A stretch of 33,070 bases of DNA, taken from NCBI GenBank assembly GCA_018698075.1, contig JABINT010000077.1, positions 1 to 33,070 on the forward strand, read 5' to 3'. Numbering within the stretch: position 1 is the stretch's first letter; every line of letters starts with the position of its first letter. Positions 1 to 7,824 of the stretch are shown here, in pieces. The notes below the pieces were generated by a model. The model was not told where the DNA came from, did no database searches, and worked only from the letters and a program-made list of their open reading frames with translations. A program made the translations under genes and the position numbers. Origin of the DNA: Acidiferrobacteraceae bacterium (lineage in GTDB: Bacteria; Pseudomonadota; Gammaproteobacteria; Arenicellales; UBA868).

Positions 1-739
1 CCAGCCCTGGATACGGGCCTATGAAGACTGGAACGTAGACGTGGGCCTCGCTTGTGGCCTGCCTGGACACGCTCAAATCGGCAAAGGCATGTGGGCCATG
101 CCCGATGAAATGGCCGCCATGATGCAATCCAAAGGTGATCACCCCCGGGCCGGGGCCAACACGGCCTGGGTACCCTCGCCCACGGCGGCCACGCTGCATG
201 CGATGCACTACCATGAGACCGATGTGCTGTCTTGCCAGGCCGAACTGACAAACCGAGCGCATGCCAGCCTGGACGATATCCTGACTATCCCCGTGTGTGA
301 AGATCCGAACTGGTCAGACGAGGACATTCAAGATGAAATCGACAACAACTGTCAGGGAATACTCGGCTACGTGGTCCGCTGGATCGACCAGAGCGTCGGT
401 TGCTCCAAAGTACCTGATATCCGTGATGTCGGACTGATGGAAGATCGCGCCACGTTGCGCATCTCAAGCCAGCATATCGCCAACTGGCTTCACCACGGCA
501 TCGTTACCGAGGAGCAGGTCACGGCATCATTAAAGCGCATGGCAGCCGTTGTTGATCGGCAGAATGCCGATGACCCTGACTACCAGGCGATGATGCCTTC
601 GTGTGACGGCGTTGCCTTCAAGGCAGCCTGCGATCTGATCTTTAATGGTCGGCAGGTTTGCAACGGCTATACCGAGCCACCCTTGCATCAGCGCCGTCTT
701 GAGAAAAAATCGGAAGAGTCGATCTCGTCAGTTGCGTAG
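1..739 (+). CDS. glcB: Malate synthase G, C-terminal part (5' end outside window)
   Basis: Condenses glyoxylate with acetyl-CoA to malate in the cytosol. The reading frame is open from base 2 with no start needed, so the gene is cut by the window edge and about two thirds of the usual ~720-residue protein is missing. The visible part matches the conserved C-terminal half of the G isoform: a [17 protein letters not shown] stretch, then [17 protein letters not shown], then [16 protein letters not shown] followed by GCSKVPDI and [18 protein letters not shown], and it ends in a [14 protein letters not shown]-type tail with a few extra residues. It converges on the msm operon, 35 bp from msmD. It is probably chromosomal background rather than a dedicated part of sulfonate metabolism, although glyoxylate handling can matter in C1 metabolism. 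The identity is secure; any link to the neighbours is inference. Confidence 0.93.
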   Translation, partial: QPWIRAYEDWNVDVGLACGLPGHAQIGKGMWAMPDEMAAMMQSKGDHPRAGANTAWVPSPTAATLHAMHYHETDVLSCQAELTNRAHASLDDILTIPVCEDPNWSDEDIQDEIDNNCQGILGYVVRWIDQSVGCSKVPDIRDVGLMEDRATLRISSQHIANWLHHGIVTEEQVTASLKRMAAVVDRQNADDPDYQAMMPSCDGVAFKAACDLIFNGRQVCNGYTEPPLHQRRLEKKSEESISSVA

Positions 740-774
740 GCTTGCCCTTGTCGAGAAAACTGAGCGCTTCAGAG

Positions 775-1818
775 TCAACCGAATTTGTCGTAGCGGATAT
801 CTGCCACAGGTGTCCCTACGCCTAGAAGCAGGGCCAAGGAACCTGTCAGCATCGCGGGTGGACCACCGAGAAATGCCAACCGCTCGGAAAAAACGTTGCC
901 ATTCAACTGTTCGGCGACCTCGTGCACGAAGCCATGATGCAAGGCGAATCCATGGACTTGTGAGTCGACACTGCCTCCCGCCTGGAAATCAGAGATCGCT
1001 AGATTAATTTGAATATGCTCCGGAGCACTTTTCTGCACGACTTTGAGTTCCTCAATAAAGAAAAAATCCTCTAGCCGGCGTACCCCAAATACAATAGTCA
1101 ATCGATGCTTCTTAAAGTAATCAAGGGAGGCCGCCTGGCTCAGAATAGACATTATTCCTGCAATGCCGGAACCACCCACAAGACATATAAGGTCACGATT
1201 CTCCCCGGGGTCAAAAGTGGCCAGGCCCATAGGCCCAAATACATCGACCCGATACTCCGCGGCACCACCAGCAAATAACGCTTCTGAAAATCTCCCACCT
1301 GGAAATCGCTTGATCACAAATGTCGCTTGCCGGGTATTGGCGTCGAAGCTGGTCATTGAATAGGGTCGATACCCGGCCATCCCCGGCAGTCGAAGCAAAA
1401 GGTACTGCCCCGCCATGAAATCGATCGGCTTATCGAGTTCCAGTTGAAAGGTAGCCACATCGGGAGCCACCGTCTGCATCCCTTTTAGTCGTGCGGATTG
1501 ATGCAACGGATTCTGGCCAGTGGTTTCTGTCAGAACAAGTTTTCCGGGGACAAGGATTTCACAATCGGCGGCAACAGTACTCTGGCACAGCAGGCACTCG
1601 CCTTTTTCCCGTTTGAGGTTTTTCGCACCCGGCGCCTCGGGCCAACCGTCTCGCACGGTACCTGGCCTTGCCCGAGCAACGCAGGTAGAGCAAACGCCAG
1701 CACCACAACCATAGGGAAGCGGGACTCCCTGGCGTAATCCGGCCTGCAGCAGCGTTTCCTCCTCTTGGCATTCGACCGTCACGCGGCCTTGTTTATTCAA
1801 AAAAGTAACGTTGGCCAA
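775..1818 (-). CDS. msmD: Methanesulfonate monooxygenase reductase component (2Fe-2S/FAD/NADH)
   Basis: Passes electrons from NADH through FAD and a plant-type 2Fe-2S cluster to the Rieske ferredoxin. Domains in order: ferredoxin domain (about residues 1-92) with cluster cysteines C38, C43, C46 and C78; FAD-binding barrel with the RPYS motif at 151-154; NAD-binding domain starting at the GGSGIAG motif near 215. Length (347 residues) is usual for reductases of oxygenase systems such as BenC, AntC and MsmD. The start is a TTG at 1818 preceded by an AGGG-type ribosome site; an in-frame stop lies only 18 bases upstream and no in-frame ATG is available. It is the last gene of the msmABCD order, 45 bp after msmC. 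By itself it could be any aromatic-ring or alkyl oxygenase reductase; the msm assignment rests on msmA and gene order. Confidence 0.85.
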   Translation of the reverse strand: MANVTFLNKQGRVTVECQEEETLLQAGLRQGVPLPYGCGAGVCSTCVARARPGTVRDGWPEAPGAKNLKREKGECLLCQSTVAADCEILVPGKLVLTETTGQNPLHQSARLKGMQTVAPDVATFQLELDKPIDFMAGQYLLLRLPGMAGYRPYSMTSFDANTRQATFVIKRFPGGRFSEALFAGGAAEYRVDVFGPMGLATFDPGENRDLICLVGGSGIAGIMSILSQAASLDYFKKHRLTIVFGVRRLEDFFFIEELKVVQKSAPEHIQINLAISDFQAGGSVDSQVHGFALHHGFVHEVAEQLNGNVFSERLAFLGGPPAMLTGSLALLLGVGTPVADIRYDKFG

Positions 1819-1863
1819 AATCTTGCCCTGGCATTAAAAGATGGATAACGGCAAACAACTACC

Positions 1864-2241
1864 TTACCACTCAAAATCATCGTCATCTTCTTCATCAAAA
1901 TCGTAGGTCAGCTCTTCTTCGATGTACGCCCATACCTCATCGCCGCGCAACTCCGAGGGGTATAACAGCAACGGCCTCTCGGCTGGCCCCCGCTGCTCGC
2001 CTGTCAATATATTCCACTGCCATAGATGCTTGGAACAAGTCAGCGTACCGCCCTTACAGATGCCTGACTCGTAAAGTGGTTCGGCCATATGCGGGCAAAA
2101 AGGAGGGAACACTCGAAATTCGTCGCCGGCTCTTGCGACCACCACTGCGATCTCACCAGCGAGATGTTTCTGCAATTGGCCATCGACCAGATCGGCAGCT
2201 ACGCATACGCGAAACCAGGCTTCATCTTTGGAGATATTCAT
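1864..2241 (-). CDS. msmC: Methanesulfonate monooxygenase Rieske ferredoxin
   Basis: Small soluble electron carrier between the reductase and the hydroxylase. It has a complete Rieske motif, C49-P-H51 then 17 residues then C69-S-K-H72, the ordinary spacing for T4MoC-type ferredoxins, in contrast to the long spacing in the neighbouring alpha subunit. Length is 125 residues, as usual, but the protein ends in a very acidic tail (about 11 of the last 14 residues are D or E) that typical members lack; it could serve docking. The gene sits between the beta subunit and the reductase. Its ribosome site is weak and a terminator-like hairpin lies 21 bases upstream of the start, so expression may be lower than that of the hydroxylase genes. 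Confidence 0.87.
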   Translation of the reverse strand: MNISKDEAWFRVCVAADLVDGQLQKHLAGEIAVVVARAGDEFRVFPPFCPHMAEPLYESGICKGGTLTCSKHLWQWNILTGEQRGPAERPLLLYPSELRGDEVWAYIEEELTYDFDEEDDDDFEW

Positions 2242-2261
2242 CTGGTTTTAGTGATCAATGT

Positions 2262-2288
2262 AAAAAAGCATTCGAAACGTTCGAATGC
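2262..2288 (-). terminator. Intrinsic terminator or attenuator between msmB and msmC
   Basis: Read on the minus strand this is a perfect 9-bp stem (GCATTCGAA against TTCGAATGC) with a 3-base loop, followed at once by six T. It lies after the msmB stop and before the msmC start, inside the operon. It has the textbook form of a rho-independent terminator and would reduce read-through into the electron-transfer genes. Confidence 0.75.
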
Positions 2289-2335
2289 CGGCAGGGTCGC
2301 GTACAGCCAACGCTCCCTAGACAGATCTGTGTGAT

Positions 2336-2827
2336 TTAAATGGGCCAGTGCGACCCTTTATCGAGACGACGGGTATCGAGTTGAACGATGCGCTCGACAA
2401 AGAGTGGTCGACCCGAATCAATGCGGAACTGATCCCGGTATTTGCCCACGAGGAATACATTGGACTCGCCGGCGAGCACGTGGGAGTTGATACCATCCAA
2501 CTGTGTCTGATAGACCGCAAAAGAAGAGACAGTGCTTGCGGTCTGCTGCGCTTCGTCGACATCAACTGTATAGACCACGGTGTGCCGAGCCAGGGGCGAG
2601 TGATCTGAGTTGTGCTTGGGCAGCATCTCGGTAATCGTGACCATATCTGCACGACTACCGTCCAGATAGGTCATGTTGTAGTTGATTTCCGGACTGAATG
2701 CTCTGATCGCATAATAAAAATCCTCGTGACACAATCCCAGCCAATCCTCCCATTTTCCTTCATCGAGGTACAGGCTCGCCCGGTAAATTGTGCTCTTTAC
2801 ATCCTCAGTAATATTTTGCTCAGTCAT
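2336..2827 (-). CDS. msmB: Methanesulfonate monooxygenase hydroxylase beta (small) subunit
   Basis: Structural beta subunit of a Rieske non-haem iron hydroxylase, of the SnoaL/NTF2-like fold used by ring-hydroxylating oxygenase small subunits. The 163-residue length fits. Family traits are an N-terminal helix with LYLDEGKWEDWLGLCHEDF, a central strand ending in ARHTVVY, and the terminal R-G/DSG...ERIVQLDTRRL region. No catalytic residues are expected. A strong ribosome site (AGGAAAGG) precedes the ATG at 2827. It follows msmA after a 133-bp spacer that holds two hairpins. Alone it would only be called a dioxygenase beta subunit; the msm identity comes from the operon. Confidence 0.85.
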   Translation of the reverse strand: MTEQNITEDVKSTIYRASLYLDEGKWEDWLGLCHEDFYYAIRAFSPEINYNMTYLDGSRADMVTITEMLPKHNSDHSPLARHTVVYTVDVDEAQQTASTVSSFAVYQTQLDGINSHVLAGESNVFLVGKYRDQFRIDSGRPLFVERIVQLDTRRLDKGSHWPI

Positions 2828-2860
2828 AACCTTTCCTGTTGATCATTCCCTTCATAACCC

Positions 2861-2920
2861 AGGCGTTTTCGCCTCTCCGGTTGGGATTACTCAGAGCCCC
2901 CGGCTCAAGTAAGCCCAACC
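2861..2920 (-). other. Two tandem stem-loops between msmA and msmB
   Basis: The larger hairpin spans 2879-2920: a 7-bp outer stem (GGTTGGG with CCCAACC), then 5-bp (TTACT/AGTAA) and 5-bp (GAGCC/GGCTC) inner stems with small bulges and a CCC loop. A second one, AGGCG-TTTT-CGCCT, lies at 2861-2874. Neither is followed by a T-run on the minus strand, so a role in RNA processing or stability is likelier than termination. Function is inference. Confidence 0.6.
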
Positions 2921-2960
2921 GATCCCTACATCAGCTCCCCGAGCAAAACGGGCTTTCAGT

Positions 2961-4229
2961 TTATGCCGCTTCTTTATTCCGGCCTTCTTCATAAGACAAC
3001 TCGGGGTCGCCCGGCCACCGGTCCATCCGCTGACCCCAAGCGCTGTAAAAATGGCGCATACCCTCTTCATCGTGAATGGTCGGATCTCCTTCAGCATCTA
3101 TCTCATGCCGGCCATGAAGGATGCGGCGCTTGTCTGCCCACTCATTCATAGCCGATTGTTGCGTCGAGACAGCCAGAAGATCCTCATGAAGATTTCGGCC
3201 AAATGGCCCCCAGATCGTGTTGTGGTGCCTTTGCCGAATCAGTCGCTCTTCTGGAGTGTCGCTCTTTAGCCCCAGACCACGGAATTCGATCATGACCTTA
3301 TCGGGACCAAGTGGCGTCATGATATCGGAGCGCAGCGCCGAACCACGCAGATTGAAATTCACTCCTGGGAAAAAATCGATCATCTCCCAATGGTTGGTCG
3401 GCAGATGTGGAAACGAAAGTTCTTCTCGAGATTCAAAGCCTTCGTACTGATCATACTGAACTTCGAAAGAGCCCACATTCACATGGCCGTTTTTAAACCC
3501 TTTATTCTTTCGAGCGAAATACGAGTCATTAAACCCAGTTACCCGGTTATGGTAATGCAGATAGTCATGATAAAACTCTGAGTTGGTGTCGTGCCAGAGC
3601 TTGTAATTACATGGGATGATTGCCTTATGGTAGTGAAACACTTCCAGCGGCTCGGCATCCAATGATTTCTGCATACAGTCAAAAGCGCCTCCAGCCCATT
3701 CTTCTACAGTCTGCTCTATGGCATCGTTTAGTGTGACCCAGACAAAGCCGCCATACTTCACTTCGCAACGGAGTCGTCGTAAACCCACATCACTGCAGGC
3801 AAGACGATCCTGGTAGCCCTCGGTGCCCCGGGATATATGTACGCAATTACCTTTCATATCGAACTGCCAGGCGTGAAACATGCAGGTCATGTGCTTCGGC
3901 GCGCCGGAGGGTGCTGCGGCCTCGAAAGATCCCGATGGGCGGTTCTCGATCATATTGCCGCGATGCGGGCAAACATTCAGGAAGGCACGAATTTCGTTAT
4001 CTGGGCCTCGCACAATCATTATCGGCTCTCGAGCAATGGTCGTGGTTCTGAAACAATAGGGGTCGGGTAATTCGGACTCATGACAAACTGGCATCCAGAC
4101 CTTGCGGAAAATCTTGGCGATCTCCTCTTCAAAGATGCCCCGATCGGAATAGATTCGACTGTCGACGTAGTCTCCGGGGGCTATCTTCCCAGGAATTGTT
4201 GCCCACTGCTTCGCATTTCTGGCTGGCAT
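2961..4229 (-). CDS. msmA: Methanesulfonate monooxygenase hydroxylase alpha subunit (Rieske)
   Basis: Catalytic subunit that hydroxylates methanesulfonate to an unstable intermediate that falls apart to formaldehyde and sulfite. The Rieske motif is C87-P-H89, then 26 residues, then C116-M-F-H119. Ordinary Rieske oxygenases have about 17 residues there, and the 26-residue insertion is the published hallmark of MsmA. The mononuclear iron region reads NYKLWHDTNSEFYHDYLHYH (208-227), giving H221 plus H225 or H227 as likely ligands, with a carboxylate such as D350 in the NLHEDL segment. Length is 422 residues against about 414 in known MsmA. Start ATG at 4229 has an AAGGGA ribosome site. It is the first gene of msmABCD. 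Substrate range could include other short alkanesulfonates. Confidence 0.9.
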   Translation of the reverse strand: MPARNAKQWATIPGKIAPGDYVDSRIYSDRGIFEEEIAKIFRKVWMPVCHESELPDPYCFRTTTIAREPIMIVRGPDNEIRAFLNVCPHRGNMIENRPSGSFEAAAPSGAPKHMTCMFHAWQFDMKGNCVHISRGTEGYQDRLACSDVGLRRLRCEVKYGGFVWVTLNDAIEQTVEEWAGGAFDCMQKSLDAEPLEVFHYHKAIIPCNYKLWHDTNSEFYHDYLHYHNRVTGFNDSYFARKNKGFKNGHVNVGSFEVQYDQYEGFESREELSFPHLPTNHWEMIDFFPGVNFNLRGSALRSDIMTPLGPDKVMIEFRGLGLKSDTPEERLIRQRHHNTIWGPFGRNLHEDLLAVSTQQSAMNEWADKRRILHGRHEIDAEGDPTIHDEEGMRHFYSAWGQRMDRWPGDPELSYEEGRNKEAA

Positions 4230-4302
4230 ATCGTTTGATCCCTTGGTATTTGACGCGGCCGGGCACCCTGACCGTGTCTTTTAAAAATGTGCCTTAGGGA
4301 TA

Positions 4303-4331
4303 ATTAGAAAGGCGACAAAGCGATTTGTAAA
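4303..4331 (-). promoter_or_regulatory. Putative sigma-70 promoter of msmABCD
   Basis: On the minus strand a -35-like TTTACA (4331-4326) and a -10-like TCTAAT (4308-4303) are separated by exactly 17 bases, each matching five of six consensus positions. Transcription would begin near 4296, leaving a leader of about 65 bases before msmA. Dyads nearby (ATCAA-TAAT-TTGAT at 4341-4354 and GAGATT-TCTC-AATCTC at 4392-4407) are possible regulator sites just upstream of the -35. Confidence 0.5.
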
Positions 4332-4354
4332 ATCATTCAGATCAATAATTTGAT
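4322..4354 (-). promoter_or_regulatory. Two-part element shared with the sulfonate binding-protein gene
   Basis: Box A (plus-strand GATTTGTAAAAT, 4322-4333) and box B (TAATTTGAT, 4346-4354) are both repeated, in the same order and orientation, upstream of the binding-protein gene at 17449-17473. Spacing between the boxes is 12 here and 4 there. Box A contains the putative -35 hexamer. Both copies lie about 90-110 bases ahead of the start codon, pointing to a common regulator. Confidence 0.55.
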
Positions 4355-4487
4355 AGTTTTAACCAATCTATACACTACGCAACAGACAACCGAGATTTCT
4401 CAATCTCATTTGGGTCAAAAAAATTGGAATCTCCTACTCAAATCCAGTAATAATTCACGGTTTGCCGAGTTCGAGAATCGACGATTA

Positions 4488-4517
4488 AGCCCTCGGAACT
4501 GGCCTGTCCCGAGGGCT
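4488..4517 (-). terminator. Stem-loop downstream of the PanB-like gene
   Basis: A perfect 9-bp stem (AGCCCTCGG with CCGAGGGCT) and a 12-base loop lie 31 bases after the stop codon of the PanB-like gene. Only a short TTAA follows on the minus strand, so it is a weak intrinsic terminator or a 3' end-protecting hairpin. It separates this gene from the msm promoter region. Confidence 0.55.
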
Positions 4518-4548
4518 ATTCGCATCCTACCCAATAGCAAAACCCGGA

Positions 4549-5553
4549 CTACTTACGACCTGTTTTCTTCCGGGTAGCCTTCTTCTTGGCTGCCTTCTTA
4601 GTTGTCTTTTTTGCCGGCAATGATGTCTTCTTCGCGGTCTTGCGCTTGGAAGCCTTGCTCGCCTTGGTATCGAGTTGTTCCAGCTTGGACTCCCACTTCA
4701 TCTTACGAGCGAACTTCAGGGCTTCCTCATCACTCATATACACCGTGTGCTCAGGCCCAGGATATATTTCGGCCTTAACCTCATCCCGGTATCGAATAAA
4801 CACATCTTCGATAATCGGTATCAAATCAGTGTAGATCTTTGAATGACGTGGTGTGTGTTCCTCGTAAAGGTGAAAGAGGTCTGAGGTAATGATATGAACC
4901 CCATGCGCTCCCAACCCCGCGCCTAGGCTGATTACCGGAACTGGCAATACCTGAGCCAGGTACTCGTTCACCTCCTGGGTCGTTACCTCGCACATGATCG
5001 AAAAACATCCCGCATCGACCATAGCCCAAGCATCATCGACTAATTCTTCTGCGCGGACTGCTGTTTTGCCCTGAGCAAAAAATCCGCCCAGTTGCGGCAT
5101 ACGCATCGGGGTAATACCAATGTGGCCTTGGACCGGAATACCTGCCCGATTGATCGCTTCGATGTTACGAGCATGGTACTGGTTGCCTTCGCACTTCATT
5201 ACTTCGGCATTCGCCTCATGTACAAAACGGCCTGCATTTTCTACCGCCTGTTCCGGTGAAATGTGAAAACTCCAGTACGGCATATCAACCATGCGTAAAC
5301 CATACTGACTGCCGCGGTCGATAGCTTTGGCCATCATCATCACTTCATCAAAAGTAACTGTAACAGTGCTCTTGTGCCCAAACAGAATCATGCCACCAGT
5401 ATCCGACACGCATAGGATATCGATTCCCAGTCGGTCCGCAATTACCGCGTTGCGGTAGTCATAGATCGCCATCTGTACTATCTGTTCACCTTCGCGCATT
5501 TTGCGTCGCAACTGATTTAGTGTGACCTTGCGCCGGGGCTTGTCGTCAGCCAT
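4549..5553 (-). CDS. Divergent PanB-family hydroxymethyltransferase with Lys-rich tail
   Basis: Residues 8-270 form a (beta/alpha)8 barrel of the ketopantoate hydroxymethyltransferase family (PanB), which uses 5,10-methylene-tetrahydrofolate to hydroxymethylate an alpha-keto acid. Positions matching the metal ligands and catalytic acid of E. coli PanB are kept: D51, D90, E122 and E189. The usual VGDSLGM loop is altered to VSDTGGM, and other substrate-side positions differ, so the substrate may not be ketoisovalerate. Residues 297-334 are a low-complexity Lys/Ala/Thr tail resembling histone H1-like or AlgP tails, which PanB lacks. The start ATG has a strong AAGGAGAT site. Its place beside genes that release formaldehyde, which feeds methylene-tetrahydrofolate, suggests a C1-linked role; this is inference. 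No panC or panD lies nearby. Confidence 0.75.
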   Translation of the reverse strand: MADDKPRRKVTLNQLRRKMREGEQIVQMAIYDYRNAVIADRLGIDILCVSDTGGMILFGHKSTVTVTFDEVMMMAKAIDRGSQYGLRMVDMPYWSFHISPEQAVENAGRFVHEANAEVMKCEGNQYHARNIEAINRAGIPVQGHIGITPMRMPQLGGFFAQGKTAVRAEELVDDAWAMVDAGCFSIMCEVTTQEVNEYLAQVLPVPVISLGAGLGAHGVHIITSDLFHLYEEHTPRHSKIYTDLIPIIEDVFIRYRDEVKAEIYPGPEHTVYMSDEEALKFARKMKWESKLEQLDTKASKASKRKTAKKTSLPAKKTTKKAAKKKATRKKTGRK

Positions 5554-6241
5554 GTGCTATCTCCTTGAGTTCTAGTTTATTGCTGCCGCTAAAAGCAGTC
5601 CGGTAACATCAACAGCAGAAAACGCGATCGGTCACGAAATCCTACAGCGACCTATTAATAGTAGACAGCCATCAAATTCGGGTCAAAAAGTATTGACTTA
5701 TCAAACGATAGAGATCGGCTTGTACTGCTGAAAATAAGCGTCTGGCAATATACGGTTAACAGTTCAAATCGAAGATGGTGGCCTCACTCGCACGGCAACA
5801 AGTCGTCTGCCCAGCAGCCTCTCACTACCCTTTTGGCAGGATTTAAAAATGGACGGCTGCGCTAAATCGGGTCGTGGATTATTCCCAGTAGCTCTGCTAG
5901 GGAACCGGTGACCTCAACATCCGTTGTATTCACATAGCCTAAACCCAGCGTGGCCTCCCGCCAAAGGGCTAGAACAGACCGATGTAACCAGCAATTCTTC
6001 AGGCCTGGGCCGTTTCGACTGTGAATCAGGATGACGCTACAAGACAGGCTTTTTCGAAGATTCAGCGAAGAAGCAGGCCAGTATCAATTCCGACTCTGAT
6101 CCGATGACACTGCCTCGGCGAACCGCTCCATGGCAGCCTCCAACGGGTTTACATCTTCGCAACAGCACCTGGCTTGCGCGTAAGGGTCGCCGGCCTCTAA
6201 CGGCTATTGCTCGAAAGGCAACACGACGTGGTGATGGTGAA
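5554..6241. other. Intergenic stretch without a supported gene
   Basis: This gap lies between the PanB-like gene and the exporter, both on the minus strand. Near the PanB-like gene it is AT-richer and should hold that gene's promoter. Further up, an open minus-strand frame with no ATG and no ribosome site (5862-6083) could be a gene remnant, but I recognise no family. No clear terminator for the exporter gene was found. Confidence 0.5.
5700..5709 (-). promoter_or_regulatory. Copy of a 10-mer found upstream of three sulfonate-block genes
   Basis: The 10-mer ATCAAACGAT (reverse complement ATCGTTTGAT) occurs here, about 147 bases upstream of the PanB-like gene, and also at 4230-4239 next to the msmA start and at 17472-17481 upstream of the binding-protein gene. 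I saw no other copy in the window by eye. It may be a regulator half-site; the msmA copy overlaps the ribosome site and could be chance. Confidence 0.3.
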
Positions 6242-7000
6242 TTAAAGTAGTCCGACAACAATGCGAATCAGCATAGCCGCGCCCACGAGCAATAGGGCAA
6301 AAGCAATGAACCGCTTCAAAGTATCGCGCGACACGTGATGCGCAACGCGGGCACCCACAATGACTCCAGCCGCCAGCATTACCGCAATGCCAAGGCCCAG
6401 CCCAAACTCGATATGGCCAAACGCCAGGTTACCTCCCGTTGCCAGTAGCGCGATTGGAATCTGAATAATCTGGCTTAGGCCCACGGCAGTCAGAACTGGA
6501 ACTTTCAGCCAGATCAATAGGGGCACCAGGATCAGCGGGCCACCCGTTCCGGTTATTGATGAAGCAAATCCTGTGACTACTCCAATAACCAGCAGGAAAA
6601 CCGGGCTCAAAAAGTTCTCTGTACCGGCATTTTCAGCCTGCGGGCGCAAAGCCTGAAGCCCCGACAAAAAAACCAGCAGTCCGATAATGCCCTCGAGAAC
6701 GGCGCCGGGGGTCTGCCAGGTAGCCAGCGCACCCAAATAAGCCCCAGGCATTCCGCCAAGACATAGCCATAGGCCCATGTTCCACTGGATAGAGCCCCGC
6801 CGAGAATACTCAATAGCGCCTACTGCGCCGCTGAAAAGGTAAGAAAACATCGCCGTAGCGATCGCCACATGAATGCCAAAACCAAGAGCATAAGTGAGCA
6901 TTGGGACCAACAAAACGCCGCCGATCCCGATGGCGCCAATCAGCACGCCAACGATAATCGCGACTCCGCCCGCAAGGGCCATAGCCGCTGTACTAAGCAT
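6242..7000 (-). CDS. TauE/SafE family inner-membrane anion exporter (putative sulfite exporter)
   Basis: A 252-residue, very hydrophobic protein with about eight membrane segments in two similar halves, the typical TauE/SafE layout. The first half starts with a GVLIGAIGIGGVLLVPML motif and the second has GFASSITGTGGPLILVPLL, the repeated glycine-rich signatures of the family. Members move sulfite, sulfoacetate or other small organosulfur anions out of the cell. With methanesulfonate monooxygenase nearby, export of toxic sulfite is the natural guess, but the family is broad and substrate is not readable from sequence. It is monocistronic, with ATG at 7000 behind a GGGAAAATCTC stretch, and is divergent from the LysR gene. 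Confidence 0.85.
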   Translation of the reverse strand: MLSTAAMALAGGVAIIVGVLIGAIGIGGVLLVPMLTYALGFGIHVAIATAMFSYLFSGAVGAIEYSRRGSIQWNMGLWLCLGGMPGAYLGALATWQTPGAVLEGIIGLLVFLSGLQALRPQAENAGTENFLSPVFLLVIGVVTGFASSITGTGGPLILVPLLIWLKVPVLTAVGLSQIIQIPIALLATGGNLAFGHIEFGLGLGIAVMLAAGVIVGARVAHHVSRDTLKRFIAFALLLVGAAMLIRIVVGLL

Positions 7001-7824
7001 GAGATTTTCCCGCCCCCGTGATCAGAATCCCCAGCAGCACCCGCCGCCGGCCTATCAGGCTTGGCGCCTATAGATGCGCGAGGCCGGGCGCCATTATAGC
7101 CAGGCCATCGGGCGCCGAGCACCCTTTTGGATCGACTACGGTCGTGGTGACAAAGCGCAGGAACGAAAAACGGTTGGCTGGTTCAGCATGACAGCGATGC
7201 ACTACCCCTCGTTAATCCCCATCGAATATCCTAACGCGAAGGAGGATTCAAAAAATAGCCATTTTGAAGCGGTTTATCAGCTACCCCAGAGTCGTCAGTA
7301 AAGCCGCGATCGCCAGTATCATTAGGGTCATGCCAGGCCACGGAAAAATTGATGCTTGCAGGCCAGCGCGGGAAGCCGCACAGGAGTAACTCACGGGGCA
7401 GCGCGGGCAGTCTACGCCGTCGCAAGGCAATCGGTTAACCCGGTTGTGCCGCCTATTGCGAGTGAATTGGGTGCTGTAACTGCCGATGTCGGCTGACGAT
7501 CTTCTGGAAAACCCTTCGATATGGATTATGGGCATAAGCGGTTCAACCTGCGGACAAGTAATTAACTGAGGCGTTTTAATACTACTTTCAACATGACTGG
7601 GGTTTTATGACTTAAATCAACTACCCGCCTGAATACTGCAGGTAAGGATGCTTTTATGTAGATAACTTCCCAGAATCACAACAAATTATCCACACTTTTA
7701 TAGTGGTTGAATAATGAGGGAAAGATAGTTATTTTTAAACAATAATAAGAAATAATTGATACAGCCTATCAGAAGTTCTGAGCGCAACAGGCTCCGATAA
7801 GGCAAAGAACGAGGGGAGATAGCG
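7001..7824. other. Intergenic region between exporter and LysR gene
   Basis: Long divergent gap. The left half shows only short, poorly supported open frames, including one on the minus strand at 7281-7535 ending in a hydrophobic segment; I do not call it a gene. The right part (about 7600-7790) is AT-rich and should hold the LysR promoter. A partial dyad GATA-CAGCC-TATC lies about 60 bases before the LysR start. The ribosome site GAGGGGAG precedes ATG 7825. Confidence 0.45.

Noticed and set aside
740-774. Small CTGA/TCAG hairpin between malate synthase and msmD
   Set aside because: Only 4 bp with no T-run; too weak to call a terminator.
645-1007. 120-codon plus-strand ORF spanning the end of malate synthase and msmD
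   Set aside because: Arg-rich shadow frame overlapping two well-supported genes.
4549-4660. Lysine-rich end of the PanB-like gene as a frameshift artefact
   Set aside because: The frame stays open to a normal stop, the codons vary, and a terminator-like hairpin follows at a normal distance, so the tail appears genuine.
5862-6083. Open minus-strand frame in the gap, giving a plausible-looking peptide
   Set aside because: There is no ATG, no ribosome site and no recognisable family; at 220 bp this can occur by chance. A homology search of the translated frame would decide if it is a gene remnant.
6037-6261. 74-codon minus-strand ORF overlapping the end of the exporter gene
   Set aside because: Arginine-rich, low-information translation, overlaps the secure exporter frame, no ribosome site.
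7281-7535. 84-codon minus-strand ORF ending in a hydrophobic segment
   Set aside because: The first two thirds look non-coding, no good ribosome site, no family recognised. It remains only a weak candidate for a small membrane protein.
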